From Methanoregula sp. (GTDB lineage: Archaea > Halobacteriota > Methanomicrobia > Methanomicrobiales > Methanospirillaceae), in NCBI GenBank assembly GCA_003136075.1, contig PNBP01000023.1:8562-14820 (forward strand): DNA of 6,259 nt, read 5' to 3'. The notes beneath the pieces are model-generated. The model had not been told where the DNA came from. It saw only the letters and a program-made list of their open reading frames with translations, and ran no database searches. Below are positions 4,669 through 6,259 of this stretch, piece after piece (position 1 is the first letter of the stretch; each line of letters opens with the position of its first letter). The translations under genes were made by a program, and so were the position numbers.

Positions 4669-6259
4669 TTATTTCCGCTTTCCAGCCATGAGAACCTCGA
4701 ATTCTTTCTTTTTGCGATACCGGGCCCATCCGGCATACCCAATACCGATCAGGACGATGCAGATGACGGTCAGGACAAGGTTTTTCACCAGAAGCCCGGC
4801 TCCCCAGAACCCGAGGCTTATCATGACCTCAAAGGCATTTGCGGGGGGTTTAGCCGCCGTTGCCGGGGCAGTGGTCGGAGCCGGGGCAGTGGTCGACACT
4901 CCCCCGTTCTGGACCGATCCGCTGAAGACTGCAAAGTCGGAGAAATGCGTGGCCGGTGCCGAAATAGACCGGGTCGCAGGATCGGTGGTGGTTGCGAGAG
5001 TTTCCCAAACATTGGTTGAGGTGCTGTATTCCCGGATGACCGGTTCCCGGTCATGTGCAGTGAGGGTGTCCCACTGGCTCTGGGAGAGCGTGAAGGTAAC
5101 CGTGATGGCCGGGCTGAACCGTGCACCATCCGGCCCGCACTGGTAGGCAAGCCCGCCGAAGGTGTAGAGGGATCCGGACTCTGTTGGCGGGACCGCGCTG
5201 GTGCTCATCGGCTGGATGCTGACGGTGACAAGGGGCTGGCCGGCGCTGTCGGTTGCCTGGACACCCTGCGGGATGGTCAGGAGCGCTACCTGGTCACTGG
5301 ACTGGACCTGGACTTCTGCCGCAGTCTTCCCGGATGTATCGGTCGGGAGTGGCGCGGTTCCCTGGAGGACCGGGGCATTCTGGGCCTGGACCGCCGCACC
5401 GGCATTTCCTGCTCCACCGCCGCCACCTCCTCCCGAACCCGCGGAACCTGAACCTGATTGTGCCTGCGAGCCCGAATTCCCCGACGGGGCAGCTGCCTGT
5501 GCGGCCGCATACCCGATCATACCGAAGATGGAGAGACCGTTGGGCGAGTCCCCCTCAAACCAGTCGAGGTTATTTGAATCGGTATAAACATACCGGGTGA
5601 CAAGGACGGTTGGAACTCCGGACTCCGGGTACCGGATGATAACGATCGATCCGCGGCCATCGTTATTCGTGCCATTGTCGAACTGGTGTACCCAGGTATG
5701 GCTGACACTCATCGTGAGGACCACTCTCCGGGATGCCATGGTGGTGTTCTGGGTCAGGTTGCTGTTGATAGCCTCGGTGTTGGTGAACTGGACCGTATAC
5801 GCGATGTCCGTGATGTTGATACTGGAATTCTGGGCGGCCAGCTGGAAGGCATTGACGGTATTGGTCGTTGCGCCCTGTGTGATCGTGATGTTGGCAGCGG
5901 CATCAGAGACGTACTGCCTGAGGGCAACATCCAGCGAGACCGAGACATTTCCCACCGACTGGTTCAGGGCCGCGGTGACCGGGGCGCTCTGCATGACGAC
6001 CTGCGTCACATTTGTCGCGGTGTAATCCCCGGTGGTTGCGTTGACGGTGACGTTCTCGGCAAACATCTGGGTGGTCTGCCAGAACGCATTCCCGCCGTTG
6101 ACGGTGATCGTGGTGTTGGTTGTCGTGATGTTGCCGCCGGTGTTCACGATATCGGTCGCGTTGACGCTCACGGTCTGGTTGCCACCGATGGTCGATGCAG
6201 TGGTCCCGTTCAGGGCGGTGGTCGTGTTGACCTGCGGCGTATACCCGGTGACCTGGCCC
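4669..6259 (-). CDS. Large N-glycosylated, membrane-anchored surface protein (C-terminal 529 aa; 5' end outside window)
   Basis: The frame is open to the window edge, so the GTG at 6171 is not the real start. In visible numbering, residues 1-200 are Thr/Asn/Val-rich beta-type sequence with 17 NxS/T sequons and none after them. A motif DSPNGLSIFGMIG (237-249) follows, typical of methanogen surface proteins. Next come an Ala/Gln/Ser/Gly linker with seven Gly in a row (about 255-290), then a beta domain with DGARFSPAITVTFTLSQ (377-393) and ISAPATHFSDFAVFSG (432-447), resembling the ZU5/Ig-like segment of archaeal PGF-pre-PGF-type proteins. A Thr/Pro/Ala stalk (455-475), one transmembrane helix (about 493-512, LVLTVICIVLIGIGYAGWA) and a short basic tail (RYRKKKE...GKRK) close it. 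The protein should face the outside with only the tail in the cytoplasm. There is no PGF sorting signal: the anchor is a true helix with a basic stop-transfer. Likely an S-layer-associated or adhesion protein; the exact role is unknown. Confidence 0.8.
   Translation of the reverse strand, partial: GQVTGYTPQVNTTTALNGTTASTIGGNQTVSVNATDIVNTGGNITTTNTTITVNGGNAFWQTTQMFAENVTVNATTGDYTATNVTQVVMQSAPVTAALNQSVGNVSVSLDVALRQYVSDAAANITITQGATTNTVNAFQLAAQNSSINITDIAYTVQFTNTEAINSNLTQNTTMASRRVVLTMSVSHTWVHQFDNGTNNDGRGSIVIIRYPESGVPTVLVTRYVYTDSNNLDWFEGDSPNGLSIFGMIGYAAAQAAAPSGNSGSQAQSGSGSAGSGGGGGGGAGNAGAAVQAQNAPVLQGTAPLPTDTSGKTAAEVQVQSSDQVALLTIPQGVQATDSAGQPLVTVSIQPMSTSAVPPTESGSLYTFGGLAYQCGPDGARFSPAITVTFTLSQSQWDTLTAHDREPVIREYSTSTNVWETLATTTDPATRSISAPATHFSDFAVFSGSVQNGGVSTTAPAPTTAPATAAKPPANAFEVMISLGFWGAGLLVKNLVLTVICIVLIGIGYAGWARYRKKKEFEVLMAGKRK

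Noticed and set aside
4290..4742. 150-residue minus-strand frame across the intergenic region and the end of the surface-protein gene
   Set aside because: It overlaps the surface-protein C-terminus in another frame, has no ribosome site, and crosses the T-run terminators.
4688..6025. Several long plus-strand frames opposite the surface-protein gene
   Set aside because: GC-rich codons with few stop triplets on the other strand create long shadows; the minus frame has coherent sequons, domains and a membrane anchor.

Overview
The window looks like chromosomal DNA from a methanogenic archaeon, most likely Methanomicrobiales (Methanoregula-like). This is an inference. It rests on an archaeal BRE/TATA promoter, T-run terminators without classical hairpins, GC-rich codon use in most genes, and a large serine/threonine-rich, heavily N-glycosylatable envelope protein with a C-terminal membrane anchor. 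All intact genes lie on the minus strand. Only two decayed gene fragments lie on the plus strand.

Reading each minus-strand unit 5' to 3': (1) Positions 1590 to 1 hold the start of a CRISPR-cas operon. A strong BRE/TATA promoter (about 1637-1656) precedes a DEDDh (DnaQ-like) 3'-5' exonuclease (1009-1590). Sixty bases further on is cas3 (1-948, partial). All of its HD nuclease domain is visible, but the window ends just before the expected helicase Walker A motif. A 24-codon mini-ORF bridges the two genes, overlapping the exonuclease stop and the cas3 start. No CRISPR array and no other cas gene is visible.

(2) Positions 1591-2682 hold no intact gene. Within them are two diverged copies (276 bp apart) of a plus-strand coding fragment of unknown family. 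The first is broken by an extra T in a six-T run. The second has no start codon and ends at an early stop. A compact inverted repeat that can fold as a three-way junction follows at 2566-2640.

(3) Positions 3674 to 2683 hold three small minus-strand genes (A, B, C) joined by 4-base stop/start overlaps (GTGA, then ATGA). Gene A needs removal of one base from a six-base homopolymer to read through. If the extra base is real, A and B read as one 212-residue protein. C is a compact alpha/beta protein that I can only loosely compare with restriction-endonuclease-like folds.

(4) Positions 4181 to 3876 encode a 101-residue protein with two likely membrane segments, a good Shine-Dalgarno and an upstream 18-bp palindrome. 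(5) Positions 6259 to 4669 hold the C-terminal 529 residues of a surface protein. It has 17 N-glycosylation sequons packed into its first part, a glycine linker, an Ig-like/ZU5-like segment, a Thr/Pro stalk, one transmembrane helix and a basic tail. T-runs downstream probably end its transcript.

The items most worth following are the exonuclease encoded ahead of cas3 (a candidate prespacer- or target-processing partner) and the coupled A-B-C cassette next to duplicated pseudogenes.
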